Source: CAZCGA01 sp964498075
Lineage (GTDB): Bacteria; Desulfobacterota; Binatia; HRBIN30
Length of the DNA: 64,000 bases
Assembly: GCA_964498075.1 (NCBI GenBank)
Contig: CAZCGA010000022.1
Coordinates: 1-64,000 of the forward strand
Reading direction: 5' to 3'
Shown here: in pieces, positions 24,849 through 32,982 of the stretch
Layout: each line of letters starts with the position of its first letter
Numbering within the stretch: position 1 is the first letter of the stretch
The notes under the pieces: generated by a model
The model's input: only the letters and a program-made list of their open reading frames with translations
Told to the model about the DNA's origin: nothing
The model's database searches: none
Translations under genes and position numbers: made by a program

Positions 24849-25888
24849 GTGTGCTCTCCCTTCGGCGGCTGTCGGCTGGTGAAGCGATGACGATAGGCGC
24901 TCGGCGCGACCCGCAGGCGTCGCAGAAAAGCGCGGCGCAGCGTCTCGGCCGTGCCGAAGCCGCAGGCTGCGGCGACAGCGTCGACGCCGTCGGTGCTCTC
25001 TTCCAGACGCCGGCGCGCCGCTTCCACCCGGACGTTCTCCACGAAGCGCGCCGGGGTCGCGCCCACCTCGTGCGTAAACACGCGCGCGAAGTTGCGCGGG
25101 CTCATGGCCACGCGAGCGGCGAGCGCCGGTACCGACAGGTCGTTGTCGAGGTGATCGGCAATCCAGGCTTGCAGCTCGCGCAGCGGCTCGCGGTCGGCGG
25201 TTTGGACCGCGAGCTGTGCACTGAACTGCGACTGCCCGCCCGGGCGGCGCAGGAACAGCACCAGCTCACGTGCGACGTGCAACGCCACTTCATGTCCGTG
25301 ATCCTCCTCGACGAGCGCCAGTGCCAGGTCCATCCCGGCGGTGACGCCGGCAGAGGTGTAGAGGTTTCCATCGCGCACGAAGATCGGATCCGGATCGACA
25401 CGGATCTGCGGATAGCCACGGGCCAACGCGGCGCACGACCGCCAATGCGTAGTGGCGTGCCGGCCGTCGAGCAACCCGGCCTCGGCGAGGATGAACGCTC
25501 CGGTGCACACCGACCCGAGGCGGCGCACGCGCGGCGCCATCCGGCGCAACCACTGCAGCAGGACGCGGTCGGCCATGGCCGCGCGGGTGCCGATGCCGCC
25601 GGCGACCAGCAGCGTATCGATTCGACCGCGCACCTCGCGCAGCCTGTGGTCGACGACCAGTCGCAGCCCGTTGGACGTCGCCATCGTCCCGGGCTGCGTG
25701 GCCAGCAGCTCGGTGGTGTACGCCAAGTCGTTGCGCCGACCGTGTTCGCGCAGCCAGCGCGCCGTGCGCGCAAAGACTTCCAGTGGGCCGGTGACATCCA
25801 GCACCTGGACATCCGGAAATGCCACCAGCGCCACGCGCCGCGTACCGCGCGCCTCTGCGTGCACCCGTGTTCGCTTCCCGCGTGCCAT
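24824..25888 (-). CDS. GlxA-type transcriptional regulator (DJ-1-like domain + AraC HTH)
   Basis: A 354-residue regulator. Residues 18-200 form a DJ-1/PfpI-like domain (VALVAFPDVQVLDVTGPLEVF; LGSVCTGAFILAEAG with a retained Cys). Residues 235-340 are an AraC-type double helix-turn-helix (LSVPALAARVAMSPRNFARVF, then VDAVAAACGFGTAETLRRAF). It overlaps the stand-alone DJ-1 gene downstream, and their DJ-1 domains are similar in layout. Divergent from the PQQ sugar dehydrogenase gene, so the 115-base gap between them may hold both promoters. Confidence 0.9.
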   Translation of the reverse strand: MARGKRTRVHAEARGTRRVALVAFPDVQVLDVTGPLEVFARTARWLREHGRRNDLAYTTELLATQPGTMATSNGLRLVVDHRLREVRGRIDTLLVAGGIGTRAAMADRVLLQWLRRMAPRVRRLGSVCTGAFILAEAGLLDGRHATTHWRSCAALARGYPQIRVDPDPIFVRDGNLYTSAGVTAGMDLALALVEEDHGHEVALHVARELVLFLRRPGGQSQFSAQLAVQTADREPLRELQAWIADHLDNDLSVPALAARVAMSPRNFARVFTHEVGATPARFVENVRVEAARRRLEESTDGVDAVAAACGFGTAETLRRAFLRRLRVAPSAYRHRFTSRQPPKGEHTWVSRLAS

Positions 25889-26003
25889 GCCCCGACTATG
25901 GCGCGAGATGCTGCTGGCCGCAATGACAATGATCCAACATATTCAGCCACGGTCGGGCTGAGGCGCGTTGAAAGCGGTGTGCATCGGTGCAACGCTAGCG
26001 CCG

Positions 26004-27332
26004 ATGAAGCGGACGGCACGCCGGCGATTGCTTCCCCTCTTGATCGTGTCGCTCCTGCCCGCGTGTGGCAGCTCGGGGCCCGCTTCGCGTAGCTCGCCTG
26101 TCGGCGTGACACCGACACTGCCGGGACCGATGGCGACGCTTGTGTCGCCGTCCGCGACACCAACGACGTTTCCGACGCCCAGCCCGCGTGGCGTGAAGGT
26201 GGTCGACGCGTCGGAGCCGGCCGGCATCATCCGGGAGATTCCCGGCGGGCCGATCGTCGGTGGCGCGCCGCGCATGCCGGCGCAGTATCGCGTCACCGCT
26301 CCAGCGGAGGTGCGAGTCGACACGTTCGTCAGCGGGCTCGAGGTGCCGTGGTCCCTGGCGTTCGCGCCGGACGGCCGGATGTTCTTGACCGAGCGACCCG
26401 GCCGCATCCGTGTCGTGCAGGGGGGCGGGCTCGCTCCCGAGCCGTGGGCCACACTTCCGGCGCGCGCCGTCGGTGAGGGCGGGCTCATGGGCCTGGCACT
26501 CGACCCGGATTTCGAGCGCACGCGCCGCGTCTACGTGTGCTACACGTTCGATGATCAGGGGCAGCCGCAGAACCGCATCAGCCGGTTGCGCGACTTGGGC
26601 GGGCGTGGCGGCGAAGAGGAGGTGTTGCTCGACCGCTTTCCCGGTGCCGTCGCCCACGACGGTTGCCGGTTGAAGTTTGGTCCCGACGGCAAACTGTACG
26701 CCACTACCGGTGACGCCACCCAACGCACGCAGGCGCAGGATCTCGGTTCGCTCGCCGGAAAGATCTTGCGTCTCAACCCCGACGGCAGTGTGCCGGACGA
26801 CAACCCGTTTGGGCCGGCGTCGTACGTCTACAGCTACGGGCACCGCAATCCCCAAGGCCTGGCGTTTCACCCGCGCACCGGAGCGCTGTTCGCCACCGAG
26901 CACGGGCCCTCGGGTGAAGTGGGCTTGGGTGCTTACGACGAGGTGAACGTCATCGTCGCCGGCGGCAACTACGGTTGGCCGCTGGTCGTCGGCGTGCCGG
27001 GCCTGCCACAGTTCCACGACCCGCTCTTGTGCTATCCGGACGCCGCCGTGCCGCCTGCAGGCGCGACCTTCTACTTCTCGACGCGCATTCCGCAGTGGAC
27101 CGGCAACCTCCTCTTCACCAGCCTCGGCGCCGAGCACTTACAGCGCGTGGTGCTCGACGCCGCCGGCGACGTCGTCGCCATCGAGCGGCTCTTCGACGGT
27201 GTCTACGGACGGCTGCGCGACGTGATCGAAGGCCCGGACGGCGCGCTGTACGTCAGCACGAGCAATCGCGACGGCCGCGGCTCGCCGCGCGCGGACGACG
27301 ACCGCGTGCTCCTCATCGTCCCGGCCCAATAA
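26004..27332 (+). CDS. PQQ-dependent aldose sugar dehydrogenase, lipoprotein
   Basis: A 442-residue six-bladed beta-propeller of the soluble glucose/aldose dehydrogenase family, using PQQ and Ca2+ to oxidise sugars outside the cytoplasm. The N-terminus is a lipoprotein signal (LLPLLIVSLLPACGSS, lipobox LPAC), so the enzyme is anchored to a membrane. Family motifs: VPWSLAFAPDGRMFLTERPG, GGLMGLALDPDF, NRISRL, AHDGCRLKFGPDGKLY and HRNPQGLAFHP. ATG 26004 is chosen because it opens the signal peptide; the longer frame begins with TTG. A short Pro/Thr/Ser linker follows the lipobox. Confidence 0.9.
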   Translation: MKRTARRRLLPLLIVSLLPACGSSGPASRSSPVGVTPTLPGPMATLVSPSATPTTFPTPSPRGVKVVDASEPAGIIREIPGGPIVGGAPRMPAQYRVTAPAEVRVDTFVSGLEVPWSLAFAPDGRMFLTERPGRIRVVQGGGLAPEPWATLPARAVGEGGLMGLALDPDFERTRRVYVCYTFDDQGQPQNRISRLRDLGGRGGEEEVLLDRFPGAVAHDGCRLKFGPDGKLYATTGDATQRTQAQDLGSLAGKILRLNPDGSVPDDNPFGPASYVYSYGHRNPQGLAFHPRTGALFATEHGPSGEVGLGAYDEVNVIVAGGNYGWPLVVGVPGLPQFHDPLLCYPDAAVPPAGATFYFSTRIPQWTGNLLFTSLGAEHLQRVVLDAAGDVVAIERLFDGVYGRLRDVIEGPDGALYVSTSNRDGRGSPRADDDRVLLIVPAQ

Positions 27333-27499
27333 CTCCCGCTCGGCTGATCACGCTGTAGCCCAGTCTCGGTTGACAATTTCCCGCGGACGTGGGCCTTTGG
27401 AAGGAACGTCGTCCAGGGGGACCGGGACGCCGCTCACGAGCAGATACTGTCTTGAAGGGCTCTCCGGAGCGGTGCGGTTCGCTCGCATGGAGGTGCTGC

Positions 27500-30400
27500 A
27501 TGCAGATTCGACATGCTCGGAGAACCAGGTCGCTGTGGATCGGGATCGCTCTTCTTGCCGGGCTTGCGGCCCCGCATGCCGGGTGGGGAACCACGGTCAC
27601 GGTGCGCGAGCCGGCCTTCGGGTTGCCGCATTTCTACGGCGATACCGATGCCGAGCTGGCCCGCGAGAACGGCCGAGAGATCGCCAAGGATCGGCTCGGT
27701 CAACTGCTGCTGCTGGCGCGCGTCGGGCGCGGCACGCTGTATCAGGTATTCGGCTTCCTGTCCCCGAGCACCATCAACGACGACATCGAGGCGCGCCAGA
27801 CGGGATACACGTCGTCCGAGCTCAACGGCATGTTCAACAAGCTGCCCGCGCGCGAGCACGCCTTGATCCTGGAGTACTGCAAGGGCGTGAACGACACCAT
27901 CGAAGCCATCTACGCTGGCGCCCTGCCGGAGCCGATCGAGGTCACCATCTTCCGCTTGCTCGTGGGCGATGCCGACCTCTTCGGCAACGCCACCAACATC
28001 TCCGACCAGGTCGACCCCTCCTACAAGGCGCCGGGCGGCGCGGATCCGGAGCGTCCCACCGCCGGCTTCCAGTTCACCCCGGAGCTCGCCATGGCCATCG
28101 GCGTCCTCGAGGTGCGCAACTTCGGCCTCGGTGGATTCGATGAGGCGTCGCTGTTCGGGGAGCTCCAAGCGCTGATCGCCAAGTTCGGCGCCACGAGCGG
28201 GACGCAGATTTGGAACGATCGCAACTTCCTCAATGACCCGCTGGCTCCGGTGTCCGTCCCCGACACGAGCACACCGGGCTTCGGCGGCCCGCTGGCGGCC
28301 GCGCACGCCCACACGCAGCTGGCCGCGGCCCGCGCCGGTCGCTTTCCCGCATACGACTACGCGGCAGCGATGCAACGGCGGCAGCAACGCCTGGATGAAC
28401 GCGCCGAGTTCGCCCAACGTCTCGGCGCGTGGCCGAAGCTGGGGAGCTACGCCTGGATGATCGGCAGCGGCAAGTCGGCCACCGGTAATCCGTGGATCGG
28501 CGGCTTCCCGCAAACCGGCATCCAGACCCCGTCCATCATGCACTTCGCGGAGAACCGCAGCGCCGAAGGCTCCGACCACCGCATCGCCGGTATCGGCATG
28601 GAGTTCGGCGGTGCGCCCCTCATCCTGATCGGACAGACCGACAGCGTGGCGTTCACTACGACCACCGCCCAGCTCCGCGTGCTCGACACGTTCTTCGAGA
28701 CCGTGCTCAACGAAAACATCAACGGCGTACGCTACAGCGACGAAGGCACCCCCGCGGCGCTCTCGCAACGAACCGAAATCTTCCGCGGAACCTTCCCGGC
28801 CACTCACGTCTTCTGGCGCAGCCATGCCCGTGGCGGCAATCACGGCTCGCGGCCCATCATTGATTTCCGCGGCGACGCGGAAGGCGCGGTGTCGAGCGCG
28901 ACGGCGACCACGCTGACGCGCACCGGCGCGTTCAGCGCGGCGTACGCGGGTGGCTATGTGCTGATCACCGACGGGCTCGGCTCAGGGCAAATGCGCAGCA
29001 TCACCGCGGCGACGGCCAATACGCTCACCGTGGGGGTCGCATGGCTGGTCATGCCGACCAACCAGTCGACGTTCGTCGCCGTGAAGCCGGGGAACAACGT
29101 CATCGCGGTGTCTATCGACAGCGCCGCGTGGCTGGAGGAGAGCACCGCGGTGCTCGGCTTCTCCGCCTTCCAGCGCGCCGAGAACGTCCTCGACATCCGC
29201 GCCGGCGCCCGTTTGATTCCGAGCACGCACAATTTCTTCGCCGGCGACAACAAACCTTTCAATCTCATCGGCACGCAAAGCGGCACGGTCGGGAACATCG
29301 GCTACTGGTCGTCGGGCTTCTCGCGCGTGCGTCAGGGCGGACTCGACTCGCGCTTGCCGATGGACGGCACTGCACCGAACCCGCTGATCGCTTTCTCCGG
29401 CACGGTCGCCAGTGCAACCGCCACCACGCTGACGGCGACCAGCCCGGTCTTCGGCGCGGAGGACCTCGCGCCGCCGGCCTTCAACTACCGCTACCTCAAT
29501 CCGACCCAGCTGGGGAGCGAGTACGTCGTCAGCATCACCACGGGCAGCGGCTACAAGCAAACCCGGCGCGTCGCGACAAACACCACCGATACGCTGACGA
29601 CCGAGAGCGCCTGGGGCGTGACCCCCGCGAGCGGCAACACCTTTGAGGTGTACGAGATCGTCGCGATGCCGGAAGCCGTCAATCCCGCCGAGCAGTACAC
29701 CTCGAACTGGAACAACAAGGCCGCGACTGCCGACGAAGGTGACGACTTCGGGCGGCAGTTCCGCCACATCTTCATCCTCGAGCGACTGCAAGCCGAGAAC
29801 GCGTGGGATCGCGCCAAGCAGCGGCAGTTGAACAAGGATGTGGGCGGGCTCGACGGCAAAGGCGACTTCGGTCGTTATCTGCTGCCGCGCTTGCGTCAGG
29901 CGGTCAACGCGGTCGGCAACGGTGGCAACCCGGCCGTCGATACCGTGCTCGCCGCCTTGGAGGCGAACAACGCTGCGCCGTTCTTCGGACGCTTCTTCAT
30001 CGATCCGGTCACCGCCACGACCGCCAAGGGCGAGGTCGCCTTCCTGAACAGCCTGATGAATCAGTTGGCGGCGGACATCTACGGCGACGAGTACAGCGGC
30101 GCGGTCTCCACGCCGAGCGGCACACGCGGGCTCAACCTCGCGCAGCACGCGATCGACTCTGCGGCCGGCGGGCCGCCGGGCAGCTACACGCAGGCCTATG
30201 CCAGCGACTACTTCAACGGCACCGGCTGGGACACCAAAGTGCGCGACAGCTTGTCGACGCTGGCGACGGGCGGCATTCCGGCCGACGTAGCCCGTCCCGT
30301 CAGTCATTACCGCCACCCGCTGCGCGACGCCTTCATCGGCTTGGGCAACCCGACCTCGGCAGCGCTGCTCGACTTCGAGCCGACGCCGCAAGGGAACCGC

Positions 30401-31249
30401 GGTACGTACGAGCAGATCATCGAGGTGGGCCCGGTGGTGAACGGTGAGTTCATCTTCCCGCTTGGCCAGACCGGCCTGATCCAGGGCTCACTCACCGGCG
30501 TGACGTTTATCGACCCGAAGTTTACCGCGTTGCAGCCGGTATGGCGTGACTGGCGCTTCGTGCCGATGCTGCACGTCTCACAGGACCTCGCCGGCGGCGG
30601 CACCGGAGACTCGGACCATGACGGTGTCCTCGACGGCTACGAGCGCTGGTACTTCGGCGACCTCAGCCACAAGCGCAAGTACGACGGCGACAAGGATCGG
30701 TTGTCGTTGAAGAAGGAGTTCCTCGCCGGCACCGATCCGACCGCGGCCGACACCGACGGCGACGGCATTCCCGACGGGATTGACAGCCTGGGGCAGGACC
30801 GCTTGCGCTCCGGCGTGCGGCACCTGACGGCGCGCATCAAACCCGGCGCCGCGCCGGGCACTGACGATCTCATGCTGAAGGCGAGTCTGGGCAACGGATC
30901 GCCGGAGCTCGATCCGGCGACGCGCAGCATCACGCTGACGCTCAGTGACGATAATCAGATCTACAGCGTCACGATTCCGGCTGGGACAATGACCCCGAAC
31001 ATAACGGGGAAGACCTTCACCTACCTGGACCCGAACGGCACCCTGGGCGGCGTGAAGAAAGCCGTCTTCCACATCGGGCGCCCTAAATACGCCAGCACGC
31101 TGACGATCAACACCGTGCCCATGGACTTGTCCGCCGCCGACCAGGTCGACCACGAAGTCACCACCAACATCGTGTTCGGCTTGCAGATGATCCCGGACCG
31201 CCGGCTCTGGAAATTCCGCAAGGGCGCACTGCGATCGACCAATCCGTAG
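27500..31249 (+). CDS. Penicillin acylase family protein, extended, secreted
   Basis: A 1,249-residue Ntn-hydrolase. A signal peptide (1-28) is followed by the acylase start VTVREPAFGLPHFYGDTDAE. Ser316 in GSYAWMIGSGKSATGNP fits the N-terminal nucleophile exposed after self-cleavage. The family is usually near 800 residues. Extra length comes from two inserted beta-type segments (near residues 455-525 and 640-725), each with an SATATTLT element and a G-S-G-...-W-x-x-P run, and from a C-terminal Asp-rich part (DSDHDGVLDGYE, DTDGDGIPDGID) like calcium-binding thrombospondin-type loops, then a beta domain. Targets may be acyl-homoserine lactones or other amides. GGAGG precedes ATG 27500. Confidence 0.87.
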   Translation: MQIRHARRTRSLWIGIALLAGLAAPHAGWGTTVTVREPAFGLPHFYGDTDAELARENGREIAKDRLGQLLLLARVGRGTLYQVFGFLSPSTINDDIEARQTGYTSSELNGMFNKLPAREHALILEYCKGVNDTIEAIYAGALPEPIEVTIFRLLVGDADLFGNATNISDQVDPSYKAPGGADPERPTAGFQFTPELAMAIGVLEVRNFGLGGFDEASLFGELQALIAKFGATSGTQIWNDRNFLNDPLAPVSVPDTSTPGFGGPLAAAHAHTQLAAARAGRFPAYDYAAAMQRRQQRLDERAEFAQRLGAWPKLGSYAWMIGSGKSATGNPWIGGFPQTGIQTPSIMHFAENRSAEGSDHRIAGIGMEFGGAPLILIGQTDSVAFTTTTAQLRVLDTFFETVLNENINGVRYSDEGTPAALSQRTEIFRGTFPATHVFWRSHARGGNHGSRPIIDFRGDAEGAVSSATATTLTRTGAFSAAYAGGYVLITDGLGSGQMRSITAATANTLTVGVAWLVMPTNQSTFVAVKPGNNVIAVSIDSAAWLEESTAVLGFSAFQRAENVLDIRAGARLIPSTHNFFAGDNKPFNLIGTQSGTVGNIGYWSSGFSRVRQGGLDSRLPMDGTAPNPLIAFSGTVASATATTLTATSPVFGAEDLAPPAFNYRYLNPTQLGSEYVVSITTGSGYKQTRRVATNTTDTLTTESAWGVTPASGNTFEVYEIVAMPEAVNPAEQYTSNWNNKAATADEGDDFGRQFRHIFILERLQAENAWDRAKQRQLNKDVGGLDGKGDFGRYLLPRLRQAVNAVGNGGNPAVDTVLAALEANNAAPFFGRFFIDPVTATTAKGEVAFLNSLMNQLAADIYGDEYSGAVSTPSGTRGLNLAQHAIDSAAGGPPGSYTQAYASDYFNGTGWDTKVRDSLSTLATGGIPADVARPVSHYRHPLRDAFIGLGNPTSAALLDFEPTPQGNRGTYEQIIEVGPVVNGEFIFPLGQTGLIQGSLTGVTFIDPKFTALQPVWRDWRFVPMLHVSQDLAGGGTGDSDHDGVLDGYERWYFGDLSHKRKYDGDKDRLSLKKEFLAGTDPTAADTDGDGIPDGIDSLGQDRLRSGVRHLTARIKPGAAPGTDDLMLKASLGNGSPELDPATRSITLTLSDDNQIYSVTIPAGTMTPNITGKTFTYLDPNGTLGGVKKAVFHIGRPKYASTLTINTVPMDLSAADQVDHEVTTNIVFGLQMIPDRRLWKFRKGALRSTNP

Positions 31250-31251
31250 CG

Positions 31252-31737
31252 AGCCTCGGCGCGCGACCGACTCCGCAACACACCCTGCGCTACGCACTGG
31301 CGCTCGGCGCACTCGTGGCGTGTCCGTATGTCGCCACGTTGGCGAACGGCTTCGTCTGCGACGATCTCCTGCAGATTGCCGGCAACTTCGGGAACATCTT
31401 GATGCAGCGTGGTGCACTGGAGCCGGCAACCGACGCGTTGCGCACGGCAGCGGAGCTGGCGCCGCACGACGCCGACATCTGGATGAATCTGGGCGTCGCA
31501 TTGCAAATGCAGGGATCATTCGACGCGGCGCTCGATGCGTACCGTCGTGCCGAGTCGCTCGCGCCGCCCTCGGCCTTGTTGTTGGAGAACATGGGCAGCG
31601 TCTACCTCAAGCTCGGAGACCGTGGCGCCACGCATCAGGCCTTCGTCCGGACACTGCAACTCGATCCGCAGCGCCCCAAGGCACGCGGCGCGCTGCGCGC
31701 GCTCGATCAGACCGGTGATGCACGAACCCCTCCATAG
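31252..31737 (+). pseudogene. TMTC-like O-mannosyltransferase/TPR gene with its membrane core deleted
   Basis: The frame opens with a hydrophobic stretch and ATLANGFVCDDLLQIAGN, the hallmark beginning (NGFVxDD) of large multi-pass TPR glycosyltransferases of the TMTC/DUF1736 type. It then jumps at once to three TPR motifs (ALRTAAELAPHDADIWMNLG, AYRRAESLAPPSALLLENMG and LKLGDRGATHQAFVRTLQLD). Intact proteins have some 300-400 residues of membrane helices between these parts. No good start codon with a ribosome-binding site precedes the hydrophobic part (first candidate GTG 31315). It could still make a small TPR protein. Confidence 0.55.
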
Positions 31738-31803
31738 AGCCCAGCGGACCGCATTGATGCGGCTTGGAACGAGCACCATCGCGGCGTTCCCGCGGCGGAA
31801 CCC

Positions 31804-31992
31804 TTGGGACCCTACCTGAAGGTTCGCAGCCAGCGCGGCGTCGAGGACGTGTATGAGCTGTTTGGAAGGAACCTGGCCGGGGACTATCTTCATATCGTGT
31901 ATCGAAGGCTTGGCGACAGGCGCCTTCGTGTCTTTCACATAAGTCGGATGACCGAGGCGGAGAAACGGCGCTATCGGAGGAGCAAGCGATGA
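31804..31992 (+). CDS. Small BrnT/DUF4258-like toxin candidate, start uncertain
   Basis: About 62 residues with a strand-rich core (DVYELFGRNLAGDYLHIVYR, then LRVFHISRMTEAEKRRYRR). The closing helix with R-x-M-T-x-x-E-x-R-x-Y is characteristic of BrnT-type and related small RNase toxins. The frame remains open upstream to 31738 without a good start; TTG 31804 is the only candidate, so the N-terminus may be lost. Its stop overlaps the next small gene (ATGA), as in toxin-antitoxin pairs. Confidence 0.5.
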   Translation: MGPYLKVRSQRGVEDVYELFGRNLAGDYLHIVYRRLGDRRLRVFHISRMTEAEKRRYRRSKR

Positions 31993-32123
31993 AACGGAAG
32001 ACCAAGAAGAGGCCGATCCCAGCGCTGCGTACCGACGCCACCGATGAGGACATCGTGCGCTGGACGCGCGCGCACGCACCTTCCCTTGTGTCGCTCGCGT
32101 CGTCAGCAATGCCGGCTGCGTGA
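31989..32123 (+). CDS. Short antitoxin candidate
   Basis: A 44-residue frame starting in an ATGA overlap with the toxin candidate. It begins with a Lys-rich segment (KRKTKKRPIPALRTD) followed by DEDIVRWTRAH, reminiscent of BrnA/CopG-type antitoxin N-termini that precede a ribbon-helix-helix. It ends much earlier than the usual 80-90 residues, so it may be truncated. Too short for certainty. Confidence 0.4.
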   Translation: MKRKTKKRPIPALRTDATDEDIVRWTRAHAPSLVSLASSAMPAA

Positions 32124-32170
32124 TTCGAAAGATTGGAGATACCGCGCCGGCTCAAACTCCAGACCTTGAC

Positions 32171-32196
32171 TGACCAACGTCAGCTGACGTACGTCA
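32171..32196. promoter_or_regulatory. Cluster of overlapping palindromes before the decarboxylase-like gene
   Basis: Within 26 bases are three interlocking inverted repeats: TGACCAACGTCA (32171-32182), the perfect 14-base palindrome ACGTCAGCTGACGT (32177-32190) and the perfect 12-base palindrome TGACGTACGTCA (32185-32196). TTGACTGAC directly precedes. The gene starts at 32221, so this is where an operator would sit. A dimeric regulator binding two adjacent sites is the likely reading; which one is unknown. Confidence 0.6.
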
Positions 32197-32220
32197 CAGC
32201 CCGCCAGAGGAGGCGCATCC

Positions 32221-32943
32221 ATGCAAGCCGCAACCAGGACAAAGACCGCACCCGAGGACACCTACATCATCCAAGGACGCACCATCACCTTGCCCTGCAT
32301 CGTGCGTGACGCCAGCTCGGGTAGCGCCATCTTCATGGTGCCTGCGCCGGTAGCGCAGCGGCTCGTCGGCGACGGCTTCGACGTCGTCGAGATGGCGCCC
32401 GGCTTGACGCAGCTCATCCTCGGCTTCGTCGACTACCGCGACAACGACCTCGGCGATTACAACGAGGTCATGATCGTCTTCATGGTGCGGCCGAAGGGCG
32501 CTGCAGCCGGCACCGAAGGGACGTTCATCTACAAGCTGCCGGTGAATCAATCCTTCACCTGCGAAGCCGGCTGCACCATCTGGGGGTTTCCGAAGAGCGT
32601 CGAGCAGATCGATGTCGACTACCGCAGCGATCGCGTCACCTGCAAGCTGGTGATGGACGGACAGCACGTCTTCACGCTCGGCGTGCCGCGCGGCACGGCA
32701 GAGCCGGGCGACGCACCCGACATGGAAATGACCACGTATACCTATCTCGACGGGGCAGCCGCAGTGCACTTCACGACCGGCGGCGCCACCGCCGTGGGGT
32801 CTGGTCCCGACGGCGTCGAGCTGGCGCTGGGCTCGCACCCGATTGCCGACGAGCTGCGCAGCCTCGGCCTGCCCGCCCCGCCCATCATGAGCTCCTGGAC
32901 CGAGCACATGCACGGCTCCTTCGGCACGGCACGCAAGCTCTGA
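32221..32943 (+). CDS. Acetoacetate decarboxylase-like family protein (second copy)
   Basis: A 240-residue member of the acetoacetate decarboxylase superfamily, distinct from the protein at 5447. WGFPKSVEQI holds Lys125 at the Schiff-base position; the neighbouring residue is Ser rather than Lys. AGAGGAGG precedes the ATG. A cytochrome P450 gene begins 39 bases after its stop, suggesting a shared catabolic role, possibly on a keto or isoprenoid/steroid-like substrate. Upstream lies a palindrome cluster. Confidence 0.82.
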   Translation: MQAATRTKTAPEDTYIIQGRTITLPCIVRDASSGSAIFMVPAPVAQRLVGDGFDVVEMAPGLTQLILGFVDYRDNDLGDYNEVMIVFMVRPKGAAAGTEGTFIYKLPVNQSFTCEAGCTIWGFPKSVEQIDVDYRSDRVTCKLVMDGQHVFTLGVPRGTAEPGDAPDMEMTTYTYLDGAAAVHFTTGGATAVGSGPDGVELALGSHPIADELRSLGLPAPPIMSSWTEHMHGSFGTARKL

Positions 32944-32982
32944 GCCCGTGGCCGCCGCCCGCTGCGCTACGAGAAGCCCGTT

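Noticed and set aside
27369..27374. TTGACA as a -35 box before the penicillin acylase gene
   Set aside because: No acceptable -10 element occurs at 16-18 bases spacing.
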